Source: Candidatus Hydrogenedentota bacterium (GTDB taxonomy: Bacteria; Hydrogenedentota; Hydrogenedentia; Hydrogenedentales; SLHB01). Taken from it: DNA of 5,963 nt. This document shows, one piece after another, positions 1 through 5,767 of the stretch (its first letter is position 1; the number at the start of each line of letters is the position of its first letter). The notes under the pieces are model-generated. The model was given only the letters and a program-made list of their open reading frames with translations. It was not told where the DNA came from and ran no database searches. Location: the NCBI GenBank assembly GCA_003552485.1, contig PUMX01000419.1, forward strand, positions 1-5,963, given 5' to 3'. A program made the position numbers and the translations under genes.

Positions 1-604
1 CCCAGTTAATCATGTCCTCAGAAGTTGTTGCTGACGCGCCCCCGTCGCCGTCTATGGCAAGGCCTTCGCGCAAATCGAGCAGGGGCGCAAGCTCCTCAAC
101 GGCCGCCTGACGTTCCTCGATATCCTCCACGCTGGCGTTCTGGTCACACATCCAGCGCGCCAGGGTTTCGTCACCGAAACGCGTTATCGTCGTTCCCATT
201 AGCTCAAACAACGAACCTGTCCCAAAAAGGTCAAGGTCCATCGCGTAGGGATGATCGCCGGGCACATGCTCTTCTCCGGTCTTTCCCCGGCCTTGCCATC
301 GGCCCTCAATGCGGTCGATCCCACGGCAGTAATGCGAAGCGCCCAGACCAACTTGGCGCCAGCGTTGCAGCACGGGCCCGTGGGCCCACGCCAGCAGGAC
401 AAAACATCCGGCAGGGATCAGCGCCCACAGCCAGGCAAACTCCGGCGTATACAGGCTCCAAGCGGCCAATCCAGCAGCCGCTGCGAACATGACCAATCGC
501 AAATTCGCCACTGCGTTGTTGCGGCGTGATAGCTTGGCTTCGCTCCGCCGCCGGCGCGCAAGACGGTAGCGGTAGACTTCGAGTGGTGTCGAGAATTGTT
601 CCAT
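1..604 (-). CDS. Membrane-anchored MutS-family protein, N-terminal part (runs off left edge)
   Basis: An open frame of 201 codons starts at ATG 604 and has no stop before the window edge. The N-terminus is basic (RYRLARRRR at about residues 12-20). Two hydrophobic segments follow, at about 35-52 and 56-75, joined by a short loop, so a membrane hairpin is likely. A segment at about 118-185 matches the core/lever domain (domain III) of MutS-family proteins: HPYAMDLDLFGTGSLFEL, then TTITRFGDETLARWM, then RQAAVEELAPLLDLRE. The C-terminal ATPase domain would lie outside the window. The DNA mismatch-binding N-terminal domain of MutS1 is absent; the membrane hairpin takes its place. This layout occurs in poorly studied MutS-related ATPases, and classical mismatch repair should not be assumed. 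The start is weakly supported: only GAAG lies upstream, and an in-frame GTG at 646 is an alternative. Family call fairly sure; function unknown. Confidence 0.75.
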   Translation of the reverse strand, partial: MEQFSTPLEVYRYRLARRRRSEAKLSRRNNAVANLRLVMFAAAAGLAAWSLYTPEFAWLWALIPAGCFVLLAWAHGPVLQRWRQVGLGASHYCRGIDRIEGRWQGRGKTGEEHVPGDHPYAMDLDLFGTGSLFELMGTTITRFGDETLARWMCDQNASVEDIEERQAAVEELAPLLDLREGLAIDGDGGASATTSEDMINW

Positions 605-673
605 GGGACGTAACTTCGCTGGAGTTCCTAATGAGTAGCCGCACACTCGGGGCTGTTTAAAGGCCCATCTTGT

Positions 674-679
674 ATCATA
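674..679 (-). promoter_or_regulatory. Possible -10 element for the MutS-like gene
   Basis: Read on the minus strand this is TATGAT, five of six matches to the sigma-70 -10 box, in a local AT-rich patch about 70 bases upstream of the MutS-like ATG. No recognisable -35 hexamer lies 16-18 bases further upstream. The call rests on the -10 alone and on its position just after the terminator-like hairpin of the kinase pair. Confidence 0.25.
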
Positions 680-689
680 TACGGCAGGC

Positions 690-721
690 AAAAGCGAAAA
701 CGGTTCTAGGAGTTCACCGTT
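690..721 (-). terminator. Terminator-like hairpin after the kinase pair
   Basis: On the minus strand, 14 bases after the TAG stop of the second kinase, AACGGT (721-716) and ACCGTT (704-699) form a perfect 6-bp stem with an 11-base loop. The T-rich stretch TTCGCTTT (698-691) follows at once. The stem is short and the T tract is interrupted, so termination may be weak or partial. The position directly after a stop codon supports it. Confidence 0.4.
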
Positions 722-734
722 GTTCCCGCAACCG

Positions 735-1508
735 CTACGTCTGCTCGCGAGCTGCAAGAATCGCTTCAGTTCGCGCCCGCCGTTGACGTTGAGACTGACG
801 AACAGCGCGCATCCACTCGACGGGGTCTTCGTTTTCAGGCAGCATGCGCCTCAGAAACGGCGCCAGGAAAGCATCGCCCCACCAATCGCAGAACGAGTCA
901 TACAATTGCACATGGTTGCGCAGCCGAGCCTCGCGTGAATAGGGCTTGTCCAGTTCAACGGCGTCCAAGTCGATGAAGTAGAATGTGTGCCCATCGGCGG
1001 AAAGAATGTTCTTCCCGCTGAGGTCTGTATGACACGCGCCCGTACCGGTAAGCGCATTGACCGCGTTCGCCAGCCGTTCGAGAAAGCCATGAATCTCTGC
1101 GGCGTAGCGCTGCGTATCAGCTAGCTCAGGCGCAAACGCCTCGACGCTGCGGCAGCCTTCCAAGTATTGCGCGACAAACGCGTTGCCTCGAATGATCCCC
1201 CAACGCACGTGCTCAACGAAAGCTTTGGGCGCCGGAACCGGAATGCCGCAATGCTGAAGATGGACGGCGGCGCGCCAAGCCTGCCGGTATCGCTGGCGCA
1301 GCACCGTGTGCTTCACGGTTTCCCGCAGCGAGTCCGGTAAGCTCTCTTTGACGACCCAATCACCCACCCGCCGGGTCACGTTCTTCTTGGAGCGTTTCAT
1401 CGTAACGCCGTTCGTCCGGAGCGCCGCAAGCACATCATCCAGCGGCGCATCCGGCATTCGATAAATCAGCACGCCGGGGAGCCGTTCAAGCATGATCGCT
1501 TCAGTCAT
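735..1508 (-). CDS. Kdo/WaaP/InaA-like small kinase, second gene of the pair
   Basis: A 257-residue protein-kinase-fold enzyme of the lipopolysaccharide-kinase type. Visible elements in order are: a probable beta-3 lysine in WVVKES (K54); GIPVPAPKAF (89-97) before the hinge FVAQYLEG (111-118); the catalytic loop HTDLSGKN (160-167) with base D162 and metal ligand N167; and IDLDAV (179-184), the DFG-equivalent with D180/D182. It shares the (C)G-[IL]-P-V-P-A-P, HxDLxxxN and IDLD landmarks with the upstream kinase but is otherwise divergent, so it is probably a distant paralogue with a different acceptor. The ATG at 1508 was chosen because it overlaps the upstream stop in ATGA. A start at 1604 would add 32 residues (including a run like PSYPSRVDG) that overlap the upstream gene by about 100 bases and look like out-of-frame sequence. 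No strong Shine-Dalgarno is seen, which fits translational coupling. Phosphorylation of LPS core sugar is an inference; other acceptors are possible. Confidence 0.7.
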   Translation of the reverse strand: MTEAIMLERLPGVLIYRMPDAPLDDVLAALRTNGVTMKRSKKNVTRRVGDWVVKESLPDSLRETVKHTVLRQRYRQAWRAAVHLQHCGIPVPAPKAFVEHVRWGIIRGNAFVAQYLEGCRSVEAFAPELADTQRYAAEIHGFLERLANAVNALTGTGACHTDLSGKNILSADGHTFYFIDLDAVELDKPYSREARLRNHVQLYDSFCDWWGDAFLAPFLRRMLPENEDPVEWMRAVRQSQRQRRARTEAILAAREQT

Positions 1509-2275
1509 GGGGATTTTTTGCCTTGCAAACGCCGACGCCATGTGCGCGTCCGGTATACAAGTTCCGTCCACGCGGGAAGGATAAGACGGCCATAGCCGCG
1601 ACACAACACGTCAAAAACCTCGGGATCATGACCCTCTTTCTCCATGGAGCGCTTCAACCTCAAGAGATTGCTCGCACGACGGGCCCGCGACAACGGAAAA
1701 TGTACGCTGGCCTTGTCAAGATCGATGATGTACGCGCGCGATTCATCCAACAACACATTATGCATGTTGAGATCAGCGTGGTTAATGCCGCGGTCGTGAA
1801 ACGCCCTGATTATCTTTCCGACCTCGCGGGCGCGCGGAGTATTGCCGGCGCGCAACCACTGATGCCACGAAACAGCGCCGGGAATTAGCCGGGTGGCGAT
1901 CCGTCCAAACAACAGGGGGCCGAGCCGCCGCCACGCCGCGCCCAGCGGCGCCGGTACGGGCAGGCCGCAATAGCAGGCATAGACGTGAATGCGCAATTCT
2001 CGCAAGGGCCGGTTCCCCAGAATATAGGCGCTACCAAGGGCTCTCGCCGCCAGCCCGCCACGTCGACAAATGCGCACAAGCCCCTCTTCGTCCGCATTAC
2101 CGGTAGCGAAACGGTAGGTCGTCCCCCGGCCCGCGGCTTCCAGCGGCGCGCCCTCTTCAGGCCGCACAAGCGCCCGCGCCACCGCGCCTTCATGTCGCGC
2201 CAATCCTTGCCAACCTTCCTTCTCGAAGGCCACAAAACCGACAGCGGCGCGTTCACCGCGCCTATCGGCGTTCAT
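1505..2275 (-). CDS. kdkA: 3-deoxy-D-manno-octulosonic acid (Kdo) kinase, KdkA-like
   Basis: A 256-residue homologue of KdkA, the cytoplasmic-face inner-membrane enzyme that uses ATP to phosphorylate the 4-hydroxyl of Kdo on Kdo-lipid A. Landmarks in KdkA order are: GRGTTYRF (49-56); RRGGLAAR (71-78), matching the family's YRGGL block; LRELRIHVYACYCGLPVPAP (91-110); GKIIRAFHDRGINHADLNMHN (153-173) with catalytic D168 and metal ligand N173; IIDLDKA (183-189); and NLLRLKRSMEKEG (203-215), close to the NLNRLKRSFEKE block I recall from Haemophilus KdkA. Family members are about 235-245 residues; the extra length here is at the basic C-terminus. The start is supported by GGAGG nine bases upstream. 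It is transcribed away from gatC and its stop overlaps the next kinase start. KdkA typically accompanies a single-Kdo inner core, so such a core is inferred here. Exact acceptor not proven. Confidence 0.78.
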   Translation of the reverse strand: MNADRRGERAAVGFVAFEKEGWQGLARHEGAVARALVRPEEGAPLEAAGRGTTYRFATGNADEEGLVRICRRGGLAARALGSAYILGNRPLRELRIHVYACYCGLPVPAPLGAAWRRLGPLLFGRIATRLIPGAVSWHQWLRAGNTPRAREVGKIIRAFHDRGINHADLNMHNVLLDESRAYIIDLDKASVHFPLSRARRASNLLRLKRSMEKEGHDPEVFDVLCRGYGRLILPAWTELVYRTRTWRRRLQGKKSP

Positions 2276-2284
2276 TCACCGCGT

Positions 2285-2289
2285 CCTCC
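2285..2289 (-). promoter_or_regulatory. Shine-Dalgarno of the KdkA-like gene
   Basis: GGAGG on the minus strand, nine bases before the ATG at 2275. It fixes the start of the KdkA-like gene. I found no convincing -35/-10 pair for this direction in the 145-base divergent region (2276-2420). Confidence 0.6.
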
Positions 2290-2328
2290 GTCGTTCGTCG
2301 TTGCAAGTTGGCGTCGCGCAAGCCGGTG

Positions 2329-2357
2329 TGGAAACATCGCACAACCTGTGATAGGAT
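2329..2357 (+). promoter_or_regulatory. Possible extended -10 promoter for gatCAB
   Basis: TGGAAA (2329-2334), a 17-base spacer, then TAGGAT (2352-2357) preceded by TGA, which gives an extended -10 (TGnTAGGAT). Each hexamer matches consensus at four of six positions. It would place transcription start near 2364 and give a leader of about 57 bases before gatC. It is the best-spaced pair I found in the divergent region, but this is a by-eye call. Confidence 0.35.
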
Positions 2358-2378
2358 CCGCGTTCGATCCTGCTTGCG

Positions 2379-2407
2379 CCGGTAACGCAACCGGTTTCTT
2401 CTGTTTT
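2379..2407 (+). other. Leader hairpin with T-rich tail upstream of gatC
   Basis: CCGGT (2379-2383) and ACCGG (2390-2394) form a 5-bp stem with a 6-base loop (AACGCA); a G-T pair may extend it. TTTCTTCTGTTTT (2395-2407) follows. The shape resembles a weak intrinsic terminator inside the presumed gatC leader, immediately before the Shine-Dalgarno. The stem is short, and it may be chance or act only on translation initiation. Confidence 0.25.
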
Positions 2408-2420
2408 GGAAAGGAAATCC

Positions 2421-2717
2421 ATGGCACGCGTAACCAAGGAAGATGTTGAGTATATCGCGAACCTCGCGCAGTTAACGCTCGATGACGAGAGCAAGGAACG
2501 GCTCGTAAACGAATTGTCCGACATTTTGACATACATGGACAAGCTCAACGAACTCGACACCAGCGATACCGAACCTATGATGCATGCGCTGCAGATGACG
2601 AACGTGTTCCGTGAGGATGTCGTCGAACCCTCGCTGGACCGCGACATCGCGTTGAGCAACGCGCCCAAACATGACGGCGAGTTTTTCCTCGTACCCCGGA
2701 TTCTGGACACGGAGTAA
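2421..2717 (+). CDS. gatC: Asp/Glu-tRNA amidotransferase subunit C
   Basis: A 98-residue protein of normal GatC length (about 95-100). GatC wraps around the GatA-GatB interface as a belt and stabilises the GatCAB complex; it has no catalytic site. Family features are an N-terminal helical part (VTKEDVEYIANLAQLTL, about 4-20), a helix with ILTYMDKLNELDT (about 35-47), the extended linker MTNVFREDVVEPSL (about 58-71), and the C-terminal SNAPKHDGEFFLVPRIL block (about 78-94). The ATG at 2421 is preceded by AAAGGA with a 5-base gap. An in-frame TTG at 2406 lies in the Shine-Dalgarno region and is unlikely to be the start. It is the first gene of gatCAB, ending three bases before gatA. Identification is secure. 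Confidence 0.96.
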   Translation: MARVTKEDVEYIANLAQLTLDDESKERLVNELSDILTYMDKLNELDTSDTEPMMHALQMTNVFREDVVEPSLDRDIALSNAPKHDGEFFLVPRILDTE

Positions 2718-2720
2718 CTT

Positions 2721-4202
2721 ATGACGACTGCCACGCAACCAGAACTGTATCATCTAACCGCCCACGAAATCCGGGACGCAATCCGCGAAGGCCGGGCCAC
2801 GGCGCTCGAAGTGGTCAACGCGTTCCTAGCGCGTATCGAAGCCGTCGATGACAAGGTGCAGGCGTACGTCGATGTATGGAAAGACAAGGCGCAGGAACGA
2901 GCCGCCGGCATCGACGCGCGCCTGAATGCAGGCGAAACGCTGCCGCCGCTCGCGGGCGTGCCGATGTCGTTGAAAGACCTATTCTGCACCGAAGACGGAA
3001 CCACGACCTGTTGCTCACGCTTTCTGCAGGGCTACCGGAGCCCGTTCAACGGAACCGCCGTTCAGCGCCTCTACGACGCCGGAGCCATTCCGCTGGGCAA
3101 AACGAACATGGACGAATTCGCCATGGGCTCATCCACGGAGAACTCGGCGATTCAGAAGACGTACAACCCCTGGGATTTATCCCGCGTGCCCGGCGGCTCA
3201 AGCGGCGGCTCCGCCGCATCAGTGGCCGCCGATGAATGCGCCTTTTCCATGGGCAGCGATACGGGCGGCAGTATTCGCGGCCCCGCCGCGTTCTGCGGCT
3301 GCGTCGGCCTAAAACCTACCTATGGCCGCGTATCCCGTCAAGGCTTGGTAGCGTTCGCGAGTTCCCTGGACCAAATCGGTCCACTGACCAAGGACGTCGA
3401 AGACGCCGCGCTGGTAATGAACGCCATTGCGGGCCAGGATCCCCAGGACAGCACCACGGCCCATCTGGCCGCGCCAGACTATACCACAGCGCTCAGGGAC
3501 GACATTCAGGGGTTACGCATTGGCTTGCCCAAAGAGTATTTCGAGGAAGCGCTCGGGGACGCCATGCGGGAGAAGATCCTCACGGCGGTGAGCGTGCTCG
3601 AAAGTCAGGGAGCCGAGGTCGTTGAGGTCAGTCTGCCTCACACCCAATACGCCGTGGCCACGTATTACGTCATCTGCACCGCTGAAGCCAGCGCCAATCT
3701 GGCGCGGTTCGATGGCGTGCGCTACGGCGCCCGCGCCGAAAACGCGCGAGATGTGCGCAGTATGTACCACGAAAGCAAAAGCCAGGGCTTCGGTCCCGAG
3801 GTGCAACGCCGCATTATCTTGGGCACGTACGTGCTCTCAAGCGGATATCATGACGCATATTACCTCAAGGCGCAAAAGGTTCGCCGGCTGGTGCTCGAGG
3901 ATTTCTTAAACGCCTTCGAACAATGCGATGTCATCGCGGGGCCCACCACCCCGGCGTCGGCGTTCCCTGTCGGCGAGAAGGTTACAGATCCGCTTGAAAT
4001 GTACCTCAACGACATCTACACCATATCCAGCAATCTCGCCGGCATTCCTTGCCTTTCCACGCCATGCGGGTTAACTCCGGAAAAACTGCCGGCAGGTTTG
4101 GCCCTGATGGGCCGGCATTTCGACGAAGAAACGCTGTTGCGGACCGCCTACACCTACGAACAACACGCGGGGTTGGACATGGGCCGCCCCCCGATTAGCT
4201 GA
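2721..4202 (+). CDS. gatA: Asp/Glu-tRNA amidotransferase subunit A (glutaminase/amidase)
   Basis: A 493-residue amidase-signature protein close to the family's usual 480-495. GatA hydrolyses glutamine and passes ammonia through a channel to GatB. The Ser-cisSer-Lys triad is intact: K85 in GVPMSLKD, cis-S160 in PGGSSGGSAA, and nucleophile S184 in GSDTGGSIRGPAAFCG. By spacing against Staphylococcus aureus GatA, the glutamine-binding residues also appear conserved: Y315 (ATYYV), R364 (VQRRI) and D431 (YLNDI). The block VGLKPTYGRVSRQGL (196-209) and SGYHDAYYLKAQKVRR (374-389) are typical. The residue after SIR is G187 where many GatA have Q; I regard this as minor variation. The start is ATG 2721 with GGAG six bases upstream, inside the last codons of gatC. 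The complex may serve tRNA-Asn, tRNA-Gln or both; which depends on the synthetases elsewhere in the genome. Confidence 0.97.
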   Translation: MTTATQPELYHLTAHEIRDAIREGRATALEVVNAFLARIEAVDDKVQAYVDVWKDKAQERAAGIDARLNAGETLPPLAGVPMSLKDLFCTEDGTTTCCSRFLQGYRSPFNGTAVQRLYDAGAIPLGKTNMDEFAMGSSTENSAIQKTYNPWDLSRVPGGSSGGSAASVAADECAFSMGSDTGGSIRGPAAFCGCVGLKPTYGRVSRQGLVAFASSLDQIGPLTKDVEDAALVMNAIAGQDPQDSTTAHLAAPDYTTALRDDIQGLRIGLPKEYFEEALGDAMREKILTAVSVLESQGAEVVEVSLPHTQYAVATYYVICTAEASANLARFDGVRYGARAENARDVRSMYHESKSQGFGPEVQRRIILGTYVLSSGYHDAYYLKAQKVRRLVLEDFLNAFEQCDVIAGPTTPASAFPVGEKVTDPLEMYLNDIYTISSNLAGIPCLSTPCGLTPEKLPAGLALMGRHFDEETLLRTAYTYEQHAGLDMGRPPIS

Positions 4203-4211
4203 GGGCCCCCA

Positions 4212-4235
4212 ATGGAGTACGAAATGGAGTACGAA
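4212..4235 (+). repeat. Perfect 12-base tandem duplication at the gatB start
   Basis: Two adjacent identical copies of ATGGAGTACGAA (4212-4223, 4224-4235) encode MEYE-MEYE. Each copy carries an ATG followed by GGAG, so the first copy supplies a Shine-Dalgarno (4214-4217) six bases before the second ATG. Most GatB proteins begin with only one short stretch before the AVIGMEVH-type block, so the extra unit looks like a local slippage duplication. Confidence 0.9.
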
Positions 4236-5657
4236 GCTGTTATCGGAATGGAAGTCCATGTAGAGCTGAACACAAAGACCAAGGTCTTTTGTGGATGCAG
4301 GGCCGACTTCCATGCGCCGCCAAACACGAATGTGTGTCCGGTCTGCCTGGGTATGCCGGGCGTGCTGCCAATCCTAAACAAAGCGGCCGTCGAAGCCTCG
4401 GTAGCTGTCGGCCTTGCGCTGAATTGCGCTATTTCGCGCTGGTCAAAAATGGACCGGAAAAACTACTTCTATCCGGATTTGGCAAAGAATTACCAGATCA
4501 GCCAGTACGACCTACCGCTCTGTTACGACGGCTTTCTGCCTATTGACGGCGAAGAAGGCCCCAAAAGGATTGGCGTAACGCGCGCCCATCTCGAGGAAGA
4601 CACCGCGCGCAACGTGCACACCATCGGCAAGAATGAAAGCGGTGTCGACTTCAACCGCTCGGGTGTGACGCTGCTCGAGATTGTCACCGAGCCGGACATA
4701 CGCAGCGCACAAGAGGCGTTTAATTACCTCACGGGACTCAAGCAGGTTCTGCAATACCTCGAGGTAAGCGACTGCAACATGGAGGAGGGTTCTCTGCGGG
4801 CCGAAGCAAACATCAGTGTGCGGCCCAAGGGCAGCGAAGCTTTCGGAACCAAGACCGAGGTGAAGAATGTCGCCTCGTTCAGCGGCGTTCAGAAGGCCAT
4901 TGAATACGAAATCGAGCGTCAGATAGCGGTGCTGCGCGAGGGAGGGCGAATCGAGCAGGAAACCCGCGGGTGGGATGATCGCAAGGGCGTCACGCTATTG
5001 CAGCGCACGAAGGAATCCGCTCATGATTACCGCTACTTCCCCGAGCCCGACCTGCCACCGATTGTGGTTGACGAAGCCTGGGAGGATAGCATTCGCGCCT
5101 CGCTGCCCGAGTTGCCGCGGGATCGCAAGGCCCGTTTTGAGGAGAGCTACGGCCTAAAGCCATACGACGCGGGCGTGCTCACGGCCACGAAAGCGATGGC
5201 CAACTACTACGAGGCCGTGCTCGCCGCTGGCGCGCCCGCCAAGCCCGCGGCGAACTGGGTGATGGGGGATTTGCAAGCATTGTTGACCGACGGCCGGATC
5301 GACATCGCCGACTGCCCGATTACGCCCGAGCATCTGGCCGAAATGATTCAACTTATCGAAGACGGGGCCATTAGTGGTAAAATTGGTAAGGAAGTGCTGC
5401 AGGATATGTTCACCAGCGGGAAGTCTCCCAAGGAGTTGGTGAAAGAAAAAGGGCTTGAGCAGATTAGCGATGCAGGCGAACTAGAAGGCATCGTAGCCCA
5501 AGTGATTGCCGAAAATCCCGGTCCGGTGGCGGACTACAAGCAAGGCAAAAAGAAAGCATTGGGTTTTCTGGTTGGGCAAATCATGAAGGCCACTCAGGGC
5601 CGGGGCAATCCCAAACTGGTGAACGAGATCCTAGTCCGCGAGTTGAGTAAAGAGTGA
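4212..5657 (+). CDS. gatB: Asp/Glu-tRNA amidotransferase subunit B
   Basis: A 481-residue protein of normal GatB length (about 475-480). GatB binds misacylated Asp-tRNA-Asn or Glu-tRNA-Gln, phosphorylates the side-chain carboxylate with ATP and amidates it with ammonia from GatA. The N-terminal catalytic cradle shows AVIGMEVHVEL (9-19, with E14 and H16), a four-cysteine zinc-type site FCGC...VCPVC (C27, C29, C42, C45), MDRKNYFYPDLAKNYQISQYDLPL (80-103), TRAHLEEDTARNVH (123-136) and VDFNRSGVTLLEIVTEPD (145-162). Then come NMEEGSLRAEANISVRP and a helical/YqeY-like tail ending GNPKLVNEILVREL, which contacts the tRNA. The Shine-Dalgarno GAGGG overlaps the gatA stop and lies six bases before ATG 4212. 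A second in-frame ATG at 4224 is equally placed after GGAG, because a 12-base unit is duplicated here, so the true N-terminus may be four residues shorter. Confidence 0.97.
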   Translation: MEYEMEYEAVIGMEVHVELNTKTKVFCGCRADFHAPPNTNVCPVCLGMPGVLPILNKAAVEASVAVGLALNCAISRWSKMDRKNYFYPDLAKNYQISQYDLPLCYDGFLPIDGEEGPKRIGVTRAHLEEDTARNVHTIGKNESGVDFNRSGVTLLEIVTEPDIRSAQEAFNYLTGLKQVLQYLEVSDCNMEEGSLRAEANISVRPKGSEAFGTKTEVKNVASFSGVQKAIEYEIERQIAVLREGGRIEQETRGWDDRKGVTLLQRTKESAHDYRYFPEPDLPPIVVDEAWEDSIRASLPELPRDRKARFEESYGLKPYDAGVLTATKAMANYYEAVLAAGAPAKPAANWVMGDLQALLTDGRIDIADCPITPEHLAEMIQLIEDGAISGKIGKEVLQDMFTSGKSPKELVKEKGLEQISDAGELEGIVAQVIAENPGPVADYKQGKKKALGFLVGQIMKATQGRGNPKLVNEILVRELSKE

Positions 5658-5670
5658 CGCTTGTTCCAGC

Positions 5671-5695
5671 GGATGAGGCCTTGGGCGCCTCGTCC
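5671..5695 (+). other. Stem-loop in the gatB-rsfS gap
   Basis: GGATGAGGC (5671-5679) pairs with GCCTCGTCC (5687-5695) over 9 bp, one of them a G-T wobble, with a 7-base loop. It begins 14 bases after the gatB stop. No T run follows (ATCAATTGAAG), so a simple rho-independent terminator is not supported. It could be a 3'-end stabiliser, a processing site or a partial attenuator between gatB and rsfS. Confidence 0.5.
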
Positions 5696-5755
5696 ATCAA
5701 TTGAAGAATGCGGACACCACCCTGCGGCGGCGGGAACGGCGCGTCACAGAGTAAT

Positions 5756-5760
5756 AGGAG
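5756..5760 (+). promoter_or_regulatory. Shine-Dalgarno that decides the rsfS start
   Basis: AGGAG lies seven bases before TTG 5768. It favours this TTG over an in-frame ATG at 5708, which has no comparable site upstream and would add 20 unrelated-looking residues rich in Gly and Pro. Confidence 0.6.
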
Positions 5761-5767
5761 TATTGTC

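Noticed and set aside
25..492. Plus-strand open frame of 155 codons
   Set aside because: It lies antisense to the MutS-like frame, has an Arg/Pro/Gln-rich low-quality composition, no family features and no Shine-Dalgarno; a shadow of GC-rich coding.
306..644. Minus-strand open frame of 112 codons
   Set aside because: It overlaps the MutS-like gene in another frame on the same strand. Only the MutS frame shows family motifs and membrane segments.
1509..1604. N-terminal extension of the second kinase to an ATG at 1604
   Set aside because: It would overlap the KdkA-like gene by about 100 bases and encodes residues without kinase features; the ATGA overlap start is more natural.
1985..2449. Plus-strand open frame of 154 codons running towards gatC
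   Set aside because: It is antisense to the KdkA-like gene and then overlaps the gatC start in another frame; no recognisable motifs.
2276..2734. Minus-strand open frame of 152 codons opposite gatC
   Set aside because: Serine-rich antisense shadow of gatC, which is securely identified.
3274..3285. Gly in place of the usual Gln after SIR in the GatA signature
   Set aside because: All catalytic and glutamine-binding residues are intact and this position varies among amidase-signature proteins, so loss of function is not supported.
5708..5767. ATG 5708 as the start of rsfS
   Set aside because: It would add 20 Gly/Pro-rich residues and has no good Shine-Dalgarno; TTG 5768 has AGGAG seven bases upstream.
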